A stretch of DNA of 64,000 nt from Flavobacterium sp. N502540 (GCF_025947365.1 NZ_CP110012.1:372001-436000), one strand, 5' to 3'. Positions 43,977 through 53,034 are shown, counted from the first letter of the stretch. Numbers and translations: made by a program. The notes: generated from the letters alone by a model not told the origin.

Positions 43977-44010
43977 AAAGCTGAAAACAGACCTGTTTTC
44001 AGCTTTTTTT
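43977..44010 (+). terminator. Strong rho-independent terminator of the trp operon
   Basis: A perfect 14-bp stem AAAGCTGAAAACAG (43977-43990) / CTGTTTTCAGCTTT (43993-44006) is followed by a T run to 44010. It lies 148 bp after trpA, beyond the GTCATTTCG repeat. Confidence 0.9.
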
Positions 44011-44058
44011 GTACAAAATTATCAAGCCTAAACCGTGTTAATATTTTGTTAAAACAAA

Positions 44059-44097
44059 ATTAAACAACTGTTTAATTTAAACACTTGTTTAATTTTG
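44059..44097 (+). promoter_or_regulatory. Tandem TetR operators overlapping the promoter
   Basis: Two palindromes, ATTAAACA-AC-TGTTTAAT (44059-44076) and TTAAACA-CT-TGTTTAA (44077-44092), have centres 17 bp apart, and the second overlaps a TAATTTTG -7 box (44090-44097). A third related half (AAAACAAAAT) precedes them. They lie 22 bp before the TetR start and are the probable autoregulatory operators. Confidence 0.75.
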
Positions 44098-44118
44098 TAC
44101 CCGATTAGAAACACTACC

Positions 44119-44748
44119 ATGTCAGACTTCGAATTAAACGATAAAAAAATTCAAATTCTGGAAGTTGCTGAAAAGCTATTCTCAGAAAAAGGATTTGAAG
44201 GGACTTCGATACGGGATATCTCCAAACATGCAAAAATTAATATTGCAATGGTTTCGTATTACTTTGGCTCTAAAGAAAGACTACTGGAAGCCCTTATTAT
44301 CTACAAAACTGCCGATTTAAAGCTTCAGCTTGAAAATTTATTACAGGAAAATATCGAACCTCTCGATAAAGTCAATAAATTAATCGAAATTTACATTACA
44401 AGAATCAGCTGTAACAAAGGGATTTTCAGAGTATTACACTTCGAGCTTAACTCTAAAAAAAGAGAAAAAAGTATGATCGCCTTCACAGAACTTAAAAAAG
44501 GAAATTTAAAATCGGTTGAAAGTATTATTGCACAGGGTCAGTCTAAAGGAGTTTTTAGAAAAGATGTAATTATTCCGCTCATCACTCCTACTATCATTGG
44601 AACCTTTTTTCACTTTCACATGAATAGGCCTTTTTTTGAGGAACTATTAAATTTAAAAACAGAAGAGATGTACAACGAGTACATCAAAACCAGTCTTACA
44701 AAGCACATTCAACAAACTATAAAAGCGCTACTTGTTTATGAAAATTAG
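44119..44748 (+). CDS. TetR-family transcriptional repressor of the adjacent efflux operon
   Basis: A 209-aa TetR regulator. The N-terminal HTH is KIQILEVAEKLFSEKGFEGT followed by SIRDISKHAKINIAMVSYYF, the classical TetR helix-turn-helix with YYF. The remaining ~150 residues form the variable ligand-binding helical domain. ATG 44119 (MSDFELND) was chosen over an ATG eight codons upstream. Its 3' end overlaps the TolC-like gene by 11 bp, so it is the first gene of the efflux operon and likely represses it. Confidence 0.93.
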   Translation: MSDFELNDKKIQILEVAEKLFSEKGFEGTSIRDISKHAKINIAMVSYYFGSKERLLEALIIYKTADLKLQLENLLQENIEPLDKVNKLIEIYITRISCNKGIFRVLHFELNSKKREKSMIAFTELKKGNLKSVESIIAQGQSKGVFRKDVIIPLITPTIIGTFFHFHMNRPFFEELLNLKTEEMYNEYIKTSLTKHIQQTIKALLVYEN

Positions 44749-46057
44749 TCAATTAATGCTCTTTGGGGTTTTCTTCATCGGAATTTCGTCAATAGAAGCA
44801 CAAGAGAAAACAAGTTTAACCTTAGGCGAGGCCGTACAAATGGCCTGGGAAAAAAGTAACGAAGTTACACTTGCCAACTCTAAGGTAAACACAAAAAAAT
44901 ACGAATTAAAAAGCGTAAAAGACAATCAATACCCGGATATTAAAATTTCCGGTCAGTACCAACGTCTTACGAAGGCATCGATTAGTATGCCAAATCAAGG
45001 TGAAAATGCATCGATAGCATCTCCGGACAGAGCAATCTTTGGAATGGCAACTTTGAGCCTGCCTTTATTTTCAGGATTCAAAATTCAGAATAGTATTGAT
45101 GCCTACGATAACTTATACGAAGCGGAAAATGCTACAGCTGCAAAAACAAAAGAGGATGTTGCTTTAAAAGTAATTACCTATTACACTGCTTTGTATAAAG
45201 CTCAAAAAACATTGGATGTTTTAAATGAAAATCAAAAAAGTGCGAAACAACGTGTTACTGATTTTACAGAATTGGAGAAGAATGGAATTATTCCAAGAAA
45301 TGATTTATTAAAGTCCCAATTACTGGTTTCAAAAACGCAATTATCTATTGATGAAGCGACTAACAATCTTAACAATATCAACTTCTATCTAACCACTTTA
45401 TTAAAGTTAGACCCTAACACGAAACTGCAGGTTAATGAAGCTGATTTTTTCAACTTAAAAACAAGTAATGCGCCAACATCAGATGCAATAGCTCTTGAAA
45501 ACAGAAAAGATTTGGAAGCAATTCGTTTGCAGCAAAAAGCTACTGAGTCAAATATCAAAGTAGCAAAAGCAGCCTATTATCCTACATTAGCCTTACTTGG
45601 CGGTTATACAGCTCTGGACCTAAAAGACATTATAACGGTGAGATATGCTATGAACTTTGGATTAGGTTTAACTTATGACTTATCCGGAATTTACAAAAAC
45701 AGTGCTCATGTACGAGTAGCGGAAAGCAAAGCTCTAGAAGTTAAAAATAGTGAGGCTGTAATGACGGATCGTATTAAAGTTGAAGTTCAAAAATCAATTG
45801 AAGATTATGATTTGGCTATAAATCAAAGTGTGGTTTATGATGAAGCGCTTCAACAAGCAAGTGAAAATTACAGACTTGTAAAAGATAAGTTTGACAATGG
45901 TTTATCAGACACTAATGATTTGGTTGAAGCTGACGTTGAACAGTTAAGCGCTAAAATAAATACAGCACTATCAAAAGCTACTATTATTCAAAAATATTAC
46001 GAATTACTTTCGGTATCCGGACAATTATCACAATCATTCAATCTTTCTAAAATATAA
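44738..46057 (+). CDS. TolC-family outer-membrane efflux channel
   Basis: A 439-aa outer-membrane channel with signal peptide MKISQLMLFGVFFIGISSIEA, without a lipobox Cys. The OEP repeats start LTLGEAVQMAWEKSNEVTLA and include AFGMATLSLPLFSGFKIQN-like and KFDNGLSDTNDLVEADVEQ segments. It overlaps the TetR gene by 11 bp and is followed by EmrA- and EmrB-like genes, giving a complete type I-like MFS tripartite exporter. Confidence 0.93.
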   Translation: MKISQLMLFGVFFIGISSIEAQEKTSLTLGEAVQMAWEKSNEVTLANSKVNTKKYELKSVKDNQYPDIKISGQYQRLTKASISMPNQGENASIASPDRAIFGMATLSLPLFSGFKIQNSIDAYDNLYEAENATAAKTKEDVALKVITYYTALYKAQKTLDVLNENQKSAKQRVTDFTELEKNGIIPRNDLLKSQLLVSKTQLSIDEATNNLNNINFYLTTLLKLDPNTKLQVNEADFFNLKTSNAPTSDAIALENRKDLEAIRLQQKATESNIKVAKAAYYPTLALLGGYTALDLKDIITVRYAMNFGLGLTYDLSGIYKNSAHVRVAESKALEVKNSEAVMTDRIKVEVQKSIEDYDLAINQSVVYDEALQQASENYRLVKDKFDNGLSDTNDLVEADVEQLSAKINTALSKATIIQKYYELLSVSGQLSQSFNLSKI

Positions 46058-46069
46058 TCGACAGCTCTC

Positions 46070-47149
46070 ATGGAAAAGAAAAAAACAAATACTAAATTCA
46101 TCATTATACTAGCCGTTTTGGTTTTAGTGGGCGGAACTTACGGAATAACTAAGTACATGCATTCTTTAGCTCACGAAGAAACGGACGATGCTCAAATCGA
46201 GAAAAAAATGAATCCGATTATTCCAAGAGTATCGGGATATATTAGTAAAGTATACGTAAAAGATAATGATTTTGTAAAAAAAGGTGATACTTTGTTTACG
46301 ATTGATAAAAGAGATTATCAGTTAAAAATCGATGAGGCTAATGCTGCTTTATTAGGTGCTGAAGGACAATACGAAGCTGCAAAAGCTGATATTGGAAGCG
46401 CCAATGCAAGCATCTCTGTATCGGATGCGCAAATGAAATCTGCAACAGGTTCTATAGAAAGCGCAAAAATCAGATTAAGACAAATTACAAACGACTACAA
46501 CCGTTACAATAATTTGTACAAAACACATACGATTACAAAACAACAATACGAACAGGCTCTGTCTGCAAAAGAAGAAGCTGAAAACCAGGTACGTGTTTTG
46601 CAAGATCAACAACGAGCTAGTTCTTACCAAAAAACAGTAATTCAATCCAAATCAAAAGTTTCTGACAAACAAACTGAAGTAGCTTCCGCTAATATCAAAA
46701 AAGCGAAAACAATGTTAGATGTTGCTCATTTAAACCTTAGCTATACGGTTGTAACTGCTGCAATTGACGGTCAGGTTTCTAAAGTAGATATTCAACCGGG
46801 ACAATTAGTTCAACCGGGACAATCTTTATTTTACATCATCAACAACAATGAAGCTTGGGTTGTGGCTAACTTTAAAGAAACACAATTGAACAAAATGGTT
46901 GCCGGACAAAAAGTAAGTCTAAAAGTTGATGCTTATCCAAACTATGAGTTTAAAGGAACTGTAACTTCGTTTTCTCCTGCAACAGGATCACGTTTTTCTT
47001 TATTACCTCCTGATAACGCAACCGGTAACTTCGTAAAAACAATTCAAAGACTACCCGTAAAAATTAGTTTAGACGAATCAAACGATCCGGAGAAAGTAAA
47101 ATTACTAAGACCAGGGATGAATGTTGATGTAGATGTACATTTAAAATAA
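46070..47149 (+). CDS. EmrA/HlyD-family membrane fusion protein
   Basis: The periplasmic adaptor of 359 aa, anchored by one N-terminal TM helix (FIIILAVLVLVGGTYGITKY). It has the EmrA start HEETDDAQIEKKMNPIIPRV, the lipoyl half IDKRDYQLKIDEANAALL, a long coiled-coil hairpin (about residues 95-215) and the second lipoyl half AAIDGQVSKVDIQPGQLV. It links the MFS permease encoded directly downstream to the TolC-like channel encoded upstream. Confidence 0.95.
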   Translation: MEKKKTNTKFIIILAVLVLVGGTYGITKYMHSLAHEETDDAQIEKKMNPIIPRVSGYISKVYVKDNDFVKKGDTLFTIDKRDYQLKIDEANAALLGAEGQYEAAKADIGSANASISVSDAQMKSATGSIESAKIRLRQITNDYNRYNNLYKTHTITKQQYEQALSAKEEAENQVRVLQDQQRASSYQKTVIQSKSKVSDKQTEVASANIKKAKTMLDVAHLNLSYTVVTAAIDGQVSKVDIQPGQLVQPGQSLFYIINNNEAWVVANFKETQLNKMVAGQKVSLKVDAYPNYEFKGTVTSFSPATGSRFSLLPPDNATGNFVKTIQRLPVKISLDESNDPEKVKLLRPGMNVDVDVHLK

Positions 47150-47153
47150 AATA

Positions 47154-48740
47154 ATGGCAGCAGTACAAGCAGACGAAGATTTAGTAGAATACGGATACAG
47201 ACGTGTCATCATTACGATTACGGCAGTACTTTGTGCCTTGCTTGAAATTGTAGATACGACAATTGTAAACGTAGCACTAACAGACATGCGAGGTAGCCTT
47301 GGCGCTACTTTAACTGATGTGGCCTGGGTAATTACAGCATACGCCATCGCGAATGTGATTGTAATTCCGATGACGAGCTGGCTTTCGCAACAATTTGGAA
47401 GACGTAATTATTTTGTGGCTTCTATCATAATATTTACGGTCTGTTCCTTTTTATGCGGAAACGCCACCAACATATGGGAACTGGTAGCCTTTAGATTTGT
47501 TCAGGGTATGGGTGGAGGCGCCTTACTCGTAACCGCACAGACCATTATCACCGAAAGTTATCCTGTAGCAAAACGTGGAATGGCTCAGGCTATTTACGGA
47601 ATGGGGGTAATTGTTGGACCAACTTTAGGACCGCCATTAGGAGGATATTTAGTAGACAACTACTCCTGGCCTTATATTTTTTACATTAATATTCCATTGG
47701 GGATTATCGCTACAATTTTAGCTTTAACGTTTGTAAGAAGTCCTAAATATGGAGAAAAATTAAAAGCCAATCAGGTTGACTGGTGGGGAATTATATTGCT
47801 TGCAGCCTTTATCGGGTCTTTGCAATTCGTTCTGGAGCATGGACAACAAGACGATTGGTTCAACGATTCAACTATCATAACTTTAAGTGTGGTTACGGTT
47901 TTAGGATTGGTCTTATTTATCTGGAGAGAGCTTACTTATAAATATCCCATCGTAAACTTAAGTGTTCTAAAGGACGGAAATCTTAGAATAGGAACCGTAA
48001 TGTGTTTCATTCTTGGTTTTGGTCTGTACGGATCTACTTTAATTATCCCAATCTACACGCAGTCTATTTTAGGATGGACCGCAACAGATGCCGGATTATT
48101 ATTGATTCCGGGATCTATTACCACAGCAGTCATGATGCCTTTTGTGGGGAATATGATTCAGAGAGGAGTTCCTCAGGGATATATGGTGGGAGTAGGATTT
48201 TTGGTCTTCTTTTTCTTCACCTTTATGATGCAGACCCGAATGACACCCGATACCGGAGTTGAACATATGTACTGGCCTTTAATTTTAAGAGGAATTGGTT
48301 TAGGATTACTTTTTGTACCTATTACTACACTCTCTCTATCTACCTTAAAAGGAAAACATATTGGTGAAGGAGCTGCTTTTACCGGAATGATGCGACAATT
48401 AGGAGGTTCTTTTGGTATTGCAATCATTACCACTTTTATCACCCGTTTGAGTCAGGAACACCGAGTGAACTTACTAACCAATTTAGATCCTGCAAACTAC
48501 GATGTGCAACAACGTATTGCCGGAATGCAAAGAGCTTTTATGTCTAAAGGATATAGCGCAGATGTTGCACTGAAAAAAGCCTATCAGGTACTGGAATATT
48601 CTGTAATGAAACAAAGTACCGTAATGGCTTATATGGATATTTTCATGTATCTCGGAATTATGTTCTTATGCTGTATTCCAATTATTCTTTTAATCAAAAA
48701 AGGAAAAAACAAGATTAATCCTGCCGATGCAATGCATTAA
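47154..48740 (+). CDS. EmrB/QacA-family (DHA2) MFS drug exporter
   Basis: An inner-membrane drug/proton antiporter of 528 aa with 14 predicted TM segments. The DHA2 motif D1 is LLEIVDTTIVNVALTDMRGS, motif A is SQQFGRRNYF, and motif C is GPTLGPPLGGYLVDNYSWPY. It begins 4 bp after the adaptor gene. With TolC and EmrA partners it should extrude hydrophobic compounds across both membranes. The operon ends at a strong terminator. Confidence 0.96.
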   Translation: MAAVQADEDLVEYGYRRVIITITAVLCALLEIVDTTIVNVALTDMRGSLGATLTDVAWVITAYAIANVIVIPMTSWLSQQFGRRNYFVASIIIFTVCSFLCGNATNIWELVAFRFVQGMGGGALLVTAQTIITESYPVAKRGMAQAIYGMGVIVGPTLGPPLGGYLVDNYSWPYIFYINIPLGIIATILALTFVRSPKYGEKLKANQVDWWGIILLAAFIGSLQFVLEHGQQDDWFNDSTIITLSVVTVLGLVLFIWRELTYKYPIVNLSVLKDGNLRIGTVMCFILGFGLYGSTLIIPIYTQSILGWTATDAGLLLIPGSITTAVMMPFVGNMIQRGVPQGYMVGVGFLVFFFFTFMMQTRMTPDTGVEHMYWPLILRGIGLGLLFVPITTLSLSTLKGKHIGEGAAFTGMMRQLGGSFGIAIITTFITRLSQEHRVNLLTNLDPANYDVQQRIAGMQRAFMSKGYSADVALKKAYQVLEYSVMKQSTVMAYMDIFMYLGIMFLCCIPIILLIKKGKNKINPADAMH

Positions 48741-48762
48741 TAACAATTGATTTATAATACGT

Positions 48763-48799
48763 AAAAACGCCGAATTCAAAAATCGAATTCGGCGTTTTT
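48763..48799 (+). terminator. Strong rho-independent terminator of the efflux operon
   Basis: A perfect 15-bp stem AAAAACGCCGAATTC (48763-48777) / GAATTCGGCGTTTTT (48785-48799) has a 7-base loop. It lies 22 bp after the EmrB-like stop. Confidence 0.9.
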
Positions 48800-48827
48800 C
48801 TTTTAAATATATTCGATCCATCATAAA

Positions 48828-48915
48828 GGGATTAAAATCCCTCCCTACAATATGATTCGAGCCTACTGCTCTTCAAAAAATCTCAGAAACTTAGCATCTT
48901 AGTCACTTAGAACCT
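48828..48915. repeat. GGATTAAAATCC repeat, copy 1, plus a CTTAG word stretch
   Basis: GGGATTAAAATCCC (48828-48841) is a palindrome followed by TCCCTACAATATGATTCGAG and CTACTGCTCTT. The same series occurs at 53132-53180. The segment from 48884 (CTCAGAAACTTAGCATCTTAG) belongs to the CTTAG word family also seen in the trp operon. Confidence 0.65.
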
Positions 48916-48925
48916 TTAAAAAAAT

Positions 48926-49684
48926 CTATCTCGTAAAAACCAGATGATTCCCCTTCGAAAGGTTAGCATCAAACTGATAACCTTCGTAATTAAATCCTTT
49001 TAAATCTTCAATAGTTTCAGCATTAGTATCAATAATATAACGCACCATCATCCCTCTAGCCTTCTTCGCAAAGAAACTGATCATTTTGAGTTTTCCGTCT
49101 TTATAATCTTTAAAGTCCGGCGTGATCACAGGAACTTTTAAAGCTTTCACATCTACCGCTGAGAAGTACTCGTTACTCGCTAAATTAACAAACAACTCTC
49201 CTTTAGATAACTCTTTATTTAATGCTTTTGTCACAGTTGGTTTCCAAAACTCGTGTAGATTTTTATACTCCCCTACCGATAATTTTGTTCCCATTTCCAG
49301 ACGGTAAGCCTGCATTAAATCTAATGGTTTCAAAACTCCGTAAAGTCCCGACAGAATTCGAAGTTTACTTTGAAGAACGTCCAGTTTCTCCACCGGAATA
49401 GTATAAGCATCTAAACCAGTATAAACGTCTCCATCAAAAGTATACACTGCCGGACGGGCGTTTTCAGGCGTAAACGGTGTTTTCCAATCCTGATTTCTTT
49501 TCCAGTTCAAATCAGATAACTTATCTGAGATCGACATTAATTCTGATAATTCAGCAGGTTTTTTAGTCTTTAATATTTTATGAACCACGCGGGCTTCTTT
49601 TAAAAAAGCAGGTTCTGTATGTTGAGTAGTAGGTAATTCTTTTTCGAAATTTAATGACTTCGCAGGCGATATAACAATTTTCAT
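48926..49684 (-). CDS. yaaA: YaaA-family peroxide stress protein
   Basis: A 252-aa DUF328 protein. It begins MKIVISPAKSLNFEKELPTT, the diagnostic YaaA N-terminus, and contains TFDGDVYTGLDAYTI, LRILSGLYGVLKPLDLMQAY and VNLASNEYFSAVD. In E. coli YaaA lowers free intracellular iron and limits Fenton damage during H2O2 stress; it has a DNA-binding fold. It appears monocistronic, with the repeat-rich spacer upstream. Confidence 0.95.
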   Translation of the reverse strand: MKIVISPAKSLNFEKELPTTQHTEPAFLKEARVVHKILKTKKPAELSELMSISDKLSDLNWKRNQDWKTPFTPENARPAVYTFDGDVYTGLDAYTIPVEKLDVLQSKLRILSGLYGVLKPLDLMQAYRLEMGTKLSVGEYKNLHEFWKPTVTKALNKELSKGELFVNLASNEYFSAVDVKALKVPVITPDFKDYKDGKLKMISFFAKKARGMMVRYIIDTNAETIEDLKGFNYEGYQFDANLSKGNHLVFTR

Positions 49685-50152
49685 GTGTGCATTTTTATAT
49701 ACCTCAAAAATACAAATTGAATTTTTAAAAATAACAGATCTGAATTGATTTGTTCGATCGCATTATAAAGGTTCCTTTTCGCCACGAATTCACGAATTAA
49801 CTTTTTTAAATTAAATAAAATCCGTGAGTTGTTTCGCATATTCACATTACTAAATATTTATTTTGCCACAAATTTTCGCTAATTTCTGTTTCTATACCTA
49901 ATCTAATTCACAGAAATTCGTGTAATTAGTGGCAACCTTTCTTCTATTAATAAAATCCTAGCACACAAACTGTGAATTTATTCAAAAAAGTGAGCCTTAG
50001 ATTATAATAGGCATTTTCTATGTCGTAAATTTGCAACCATAAAATTCCAAAAACATTTTCAATGCAAAATTGAAAGTTGTATTCTAAATAATAGCCACGA
50101 ATTAACTTTTTTAAAATAATTCGTGAATTCGTGGCAGAGAAAAATTTAGATC
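49685..50152. repeat. Spacer with three GCCACGAATT palindromic repeats
   Basis: No gene is apparent. Three elements share the arm GCCACGAATTCACGAATT or its inverse: 49781-49828, 49865-49933 (arms GCCACAAATT...AATTAGTGGC) and 50094-50135. The last ends ATTCGTGAATTCGTGGC only 18 bp before the GxxExxY gene. A matching half-element lies directly after that gene at 50529-50545, so the gene is bracketed. Confidence 0.8.
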
Positions 50153-50527
50153 ATGACAAAAATCTTGTACCAGCTGGAAAGTTATCAAATAATGGGAATT
50201 TTATTTGATGTTCATAGAAATTTAGGTGGAGGCTTTTCTGAAATCGTATATAAAGATGCTTTAGAATATGAATTTAAGAAAGCGAATATTCCATTTGAAA
50301 GAGAAAAAGAATATTTGGTAAACTATAAAGACATAATATTGAATCACAGATTTTATGCTGATTTTATTTTGTTTGATAAAATTGTACTTGAAGTAAAATC
50401 GAGTGAATTTTTACATCCAAAATACATTTCACAATGTCTTAATTATCTCAAAGTTTCTAAAACGCATTTAGCAATTTTAGCGAACTTCAATTCTGTCTCA
50501 CTTGAATACAAACGTATTATTTTATAA
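50153..50527 (+). CDS. GxxExxY protein, putative PD-(D/E)XK nuclease-fold
   Basis: A 124-aa member of the GxxExxY family (TIGR04256), abundant in Bacteroidota and uncharacterised. The name motif is GFSEIVY at residues 27-33, with Glu30. A nuclease-like active site is visible as Asp70 (RFYADFIL) then Glu80-Val-Lys82 (VLEVKS), with Gln94 in SQCLNYLK, the arrangement of PD-(D/E)XK restriction endonuclease folds. All key residues are intact. The gene is flanked on both sides by ATTCGTGAATTCGTGGC-type repeats and is inserted between yaaA and the CCA-adding enzyme. Nuclease activity is inferred from fold motifs only. Confidence 0.85.
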   Translation: MTKILYQLESYQIMGILFDVHRNLGGGFSEIVYKDALEYEFKKANIPFEREKEYLVNYKDIILNHRFYADFILFDKIVLEVKSSEFLHPKYISQCLNYLKVSKTHLAILANFNSVSLEYKRIIL

Positions 50528-50528
50528 A

Positions 50529-50545
50529 ATTAGTGAATTCGTGGC
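50529..50545 (+). repeat. Half-element of the GCCACGAATT repeat, containing the next gene's start codon
   Basis: ATTAGTGAATTCGTGGC differs by one base from ATTCGTGAATTCGTGGC at 50119-50135. It starts 1 bp after the GxxExxY stop. The GTG at 50541-50543 inside it is the probable start codon of the CCA-adding enzyme. Confidence 0.75.
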
Positions 50546-51968
50546 TATACAAACAAATTATAAAACTGCTTTACAACATAAAATCTTCGATATCATTTCG
50601 AAGGCATCCCGGGAACTCAACGTTGACAGTTACGTCATCGGAGGTTTTGTTCGGGATTTACTTTTAAACAGAGGTTCAAAAAAAGATATTGATGTTGTTG
50701 CTGTAGGCAGCGGTATTGAATTGGCTTTAAAAGTTTCTGAATTATTGCCCAACAAACCAAAGGTACAAGTTTTTAAAACCTATGGAACTGCCATGCTTCG
50801 TTTTGAAGATACCGATATTGAATTTGTCGGAGCAAGAAAAGAATCTTACAGTTCAGACAGCCGAAATCCAGTAGTGGAGAACGGAACTCTGGAAGACGAT
50901 CAAAACCGTCGTGATTTTACGATTAATGCTTTGGCTTTATCATTAAACGAGGAAAACTTCGGAGATCTTTCTGATCCTTTTAATGGTTTGTCTGATTTAG
51001 AGAACAAAATCATCAAAACCCCTTTAGATCCGGACATCACTTATTCTGATGATCCACTGCGCATGCTGCGTGCGATTCGTTTTGCCACACAATTGAATTT
51101 CGAAATCGAAGAAAATTCATTAAATGCCATCACAAAAAATGCCGATCGCATTAAAATTATTTCAGGTGAGAGAATTGTTGACGAATTAAACAAAATTCTC
51201 TCCACTCCTAAACCTTCAACTGGCTTTTTGCTATTGTACAAGACGGGACTTTTAGATTTAATTTTACCTGAATTAACAGCATTAAATCAAGTCGAAGAAA
51301 TTGAAGGTCATACTCATAAAAACAACTTTTATCACACACTGGAAGTGGTCGATAATATTTGCCCGAATACAGACGATGTATGGTTACGCTGGGCAGCTTT
51401 ATTACACGATATTGGAAAAGCACCTACAAAACGTTTCAATAAAAAACAAGGCTGGACTTTTCACGGGCATGAGTTTTTAGGTGGGAAGATGACTAAAAAA
51501 ATCTTCGAACGTCTGCACATGCCGTTGAATCACAAAATGAAATTTGTGCAAAAAATGGTTATCATGAGTTCGCGCCCGATTGTTTTGGCTGACGACATCG
51601 TAACCGATAGTGCAGTGCGCCGTTTGGTGTTTGATGCCGGTGAAGATGTCGAAAATCTAATGACTTTGTGTGAGGCAGATATCACCACCAAAAATCCGTC
51701 AAAGTTTAAAAAATACCATAAAAACTTCGAAATCGTCCGCAAAAAAATCGTTGAAGTCGAAGAACGCGATCATGTTCGTAATTTTCAACCGCCCATTTCG
51801 GGTGAAGAAATTATGGAAATCTTTGATTTGAAGCCTTCAAGAGAAATCGGAATTTTGAAAGAAGCTGTAAAAGAAGCAATTCTCGAAGGTGACATTCCAA
51901 ATGAATATCAGGCTGCTTATGATTTTGTGATTAAAAGAGCTGAGAAGTTAGGCTTAAAAAAAGTATAA
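50541..51968 (+). CDS. cca: CCA-adding tRNA nucleotidyltransferase with HD domain
   Basis: Adds or repairs the 3' CCA of tRNA; 475 aa. The nucleotidyltransferase core has YVIGGFVRDLLL and the metal-binding DxD as KKDIDVVAVGS, followed by RRDFTINALAL and the RNA-binding head DPLRMLRAIRFATQL with GERIVDELNKIL. An HD phosphohydrolase domain follows (LLHDIGKAPTKRF, HGHEFLGG). The start is uncertain: no ATG exists near the conserved N-terminus, so GTG 50541 (reading MAIQTNYKTALQHK) is chosen over TTG 50502, which would overlap the upstream gene by 26 bp. Confidence 0.92.
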   Translation: MAIQTNYKTALQHKIFDIISKASRELNVDSYVIGGFVRDLLLNRGSKKDIDVVAVGSGIELALKVSELLPNKPKVQVFKTYGTAMLRFEDTDIEFVGARKESYSSDSRNPVVENGTLEDDQNRRDFTINALALSLNEENFGDLSDPFNGLSDLENKIIKTPLDPDITYSDDPLRMLRAIRFATQLNFEIEENSLNAITKNADRIKIISGERIVDELNKILSTPKPSTGFLLLYKTGLLDLILPELTALNQVEEIEGHTHKNNFYHTLEVVDNICPNTDDVWLRWAALLHDIGKAPTKRFNKKQGWTFHGHEFLGGKMTKKIFERLHMPLNHKMKFVQKMVIMSSRPIVLADDIVTDSAVRRLVFDAGEDVENLMTLCEADITTKNPSKFKKYHKNFEIVRKKIVEVEERDHVRNFQPPISGEEIMEIFDLKPSREIGILKEAVKEAILEGDIPNEYQAAYDFVIKRAEKLGLKKV

Positions 51969-51991
51969 AGAATTAAGTATTATTTTATAAA

Positions 51992-53017
51992 ATGAAAAAA
52001 GAAAATAAATCAGTAATCATCTGGTTGCTATCAGGTTGTGTTTTACTATTTTTAATGGTTGTTGTTGGCGGAATTACCCGTCTGACCAACTCAGGTTTAT
52101 CCATGACCGACTGGCATTTGGTAACGGATACTTTTCCTCCACTGACAGAAGCAAAATGGAATGAAGCATTTGAACAATACAAGAAATTCCCTGAATATCA
52201 AAAAATCAACATACACAACGATTTTCAGCTTTCAGATTATAAATTCATCTATTTCTGGGAATGGTTTCACCGCTTTATCGGTCGTATTATCGGACTGGTT
52301 TTCTTTGTCCCTTTTGTTTATTTTTTAATTCGAAAAAAACTCGATCGTCCAACCATAAACAAATGTATTGTTCTTTTGGCAATGGGAGGTTTTCAGGGGT
52401 TCTTAGGCTGGTTTATGGTACGCAGCGGATTAATCGATAATCCGGATGTTAGTCATTTCAGACTTTCTCTTCATCTTACTTTTGCCTTTATTACTTTTGC
52501 TTATACACTTTGGGTTGCCTTAGATTTAATTTATCCGGAACGCAATGTTTATAAAATAATTCCGCTTCGTAATATCGCAAGAATTGCTCTTGTCGCTTTA
52601 CTGATTCAAATTATTTACGGCGGATTTGTAGCCGGTCTTAATGCCGGTTTAATACACAATCACTGGCCTTTAATGAGTGACGGACAATTTATTCACGATT
52701 CCGTTTTTATTGAACAATCTACTCTGGTTAAAAACTTAATCGAAGGAAAAAGCGGAGTTCAGTTTGTACATAGAACTTTTGCTTATGTAGTAGTGGCTCT
52801 TATCCTTTTCTTATATTACAAAGGAACTCAAGTTTCTCTTACCAGAAATCAGTCTAAAGGAATCAACGTTCTTCTTGTTTTTGTTTTCATTCAGTTCTTA
52901 CTGGGCGTTTTTACACTTTTATACAGCGTCCCTTTAGCTTTAGGATTAATTCATCAAATTATGGCCTTTTTCCTTTTGAGTGCCATGACCTACACTTTGC
53001 ACCGATTAAGTAAATAA
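51992..53017 (+). CDS. ctaA: Heme A synthase (COX15/CtaA family)
   Basis: Oxidises the heme O methyl group to give heme A for cytochrome c oxidase; 341 aa with about eight TM helices. Typical motifs are VGGITRLTNSGLSMTDWHLV, the heme-ligand His motifs WEWFHRFIGRIIG, FRLSLHLTFAF and VHRTFAYVV, and the C-terminal LIHQIMAFFLL. It begins 23 bp after cca and ends before a strong terminator, so cca and this gene may be co-transcribed. Confidence 0.95.
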   Translation: MKKENKSVIIWLLSGCVLLFLMVVVGGITRLTNSGLSMTDWHLVTDTFPPLTEAKWNEAFEQYKKFPEYQKINIHNDFQLSDYKFIYFWEWFHRFIGRIIGLVFFVPFVYFLIRKKLDRPTINKCIVLLAMGGFQGFLGWFMVRSGLIDNPDVSHFRLSLHLTFAFITFAYTLWVALDLIYPERNVYKIIPLRNIARIALVALLIQIIYGGFVAGLNAGLIHNHWPLMSDGQFIHDSVFIEQSTLVKNLIEGKSGVQFVHRTFAYVVVALILFLYYKGTQVSLTRNQSKGINVLLVFVFIQFLLGVFTLLYSVPLALGLIHQIMAFFLLSAMTYTLHRLSK

Positions 53018-53034
53018 TAACTTAAATTATACAG

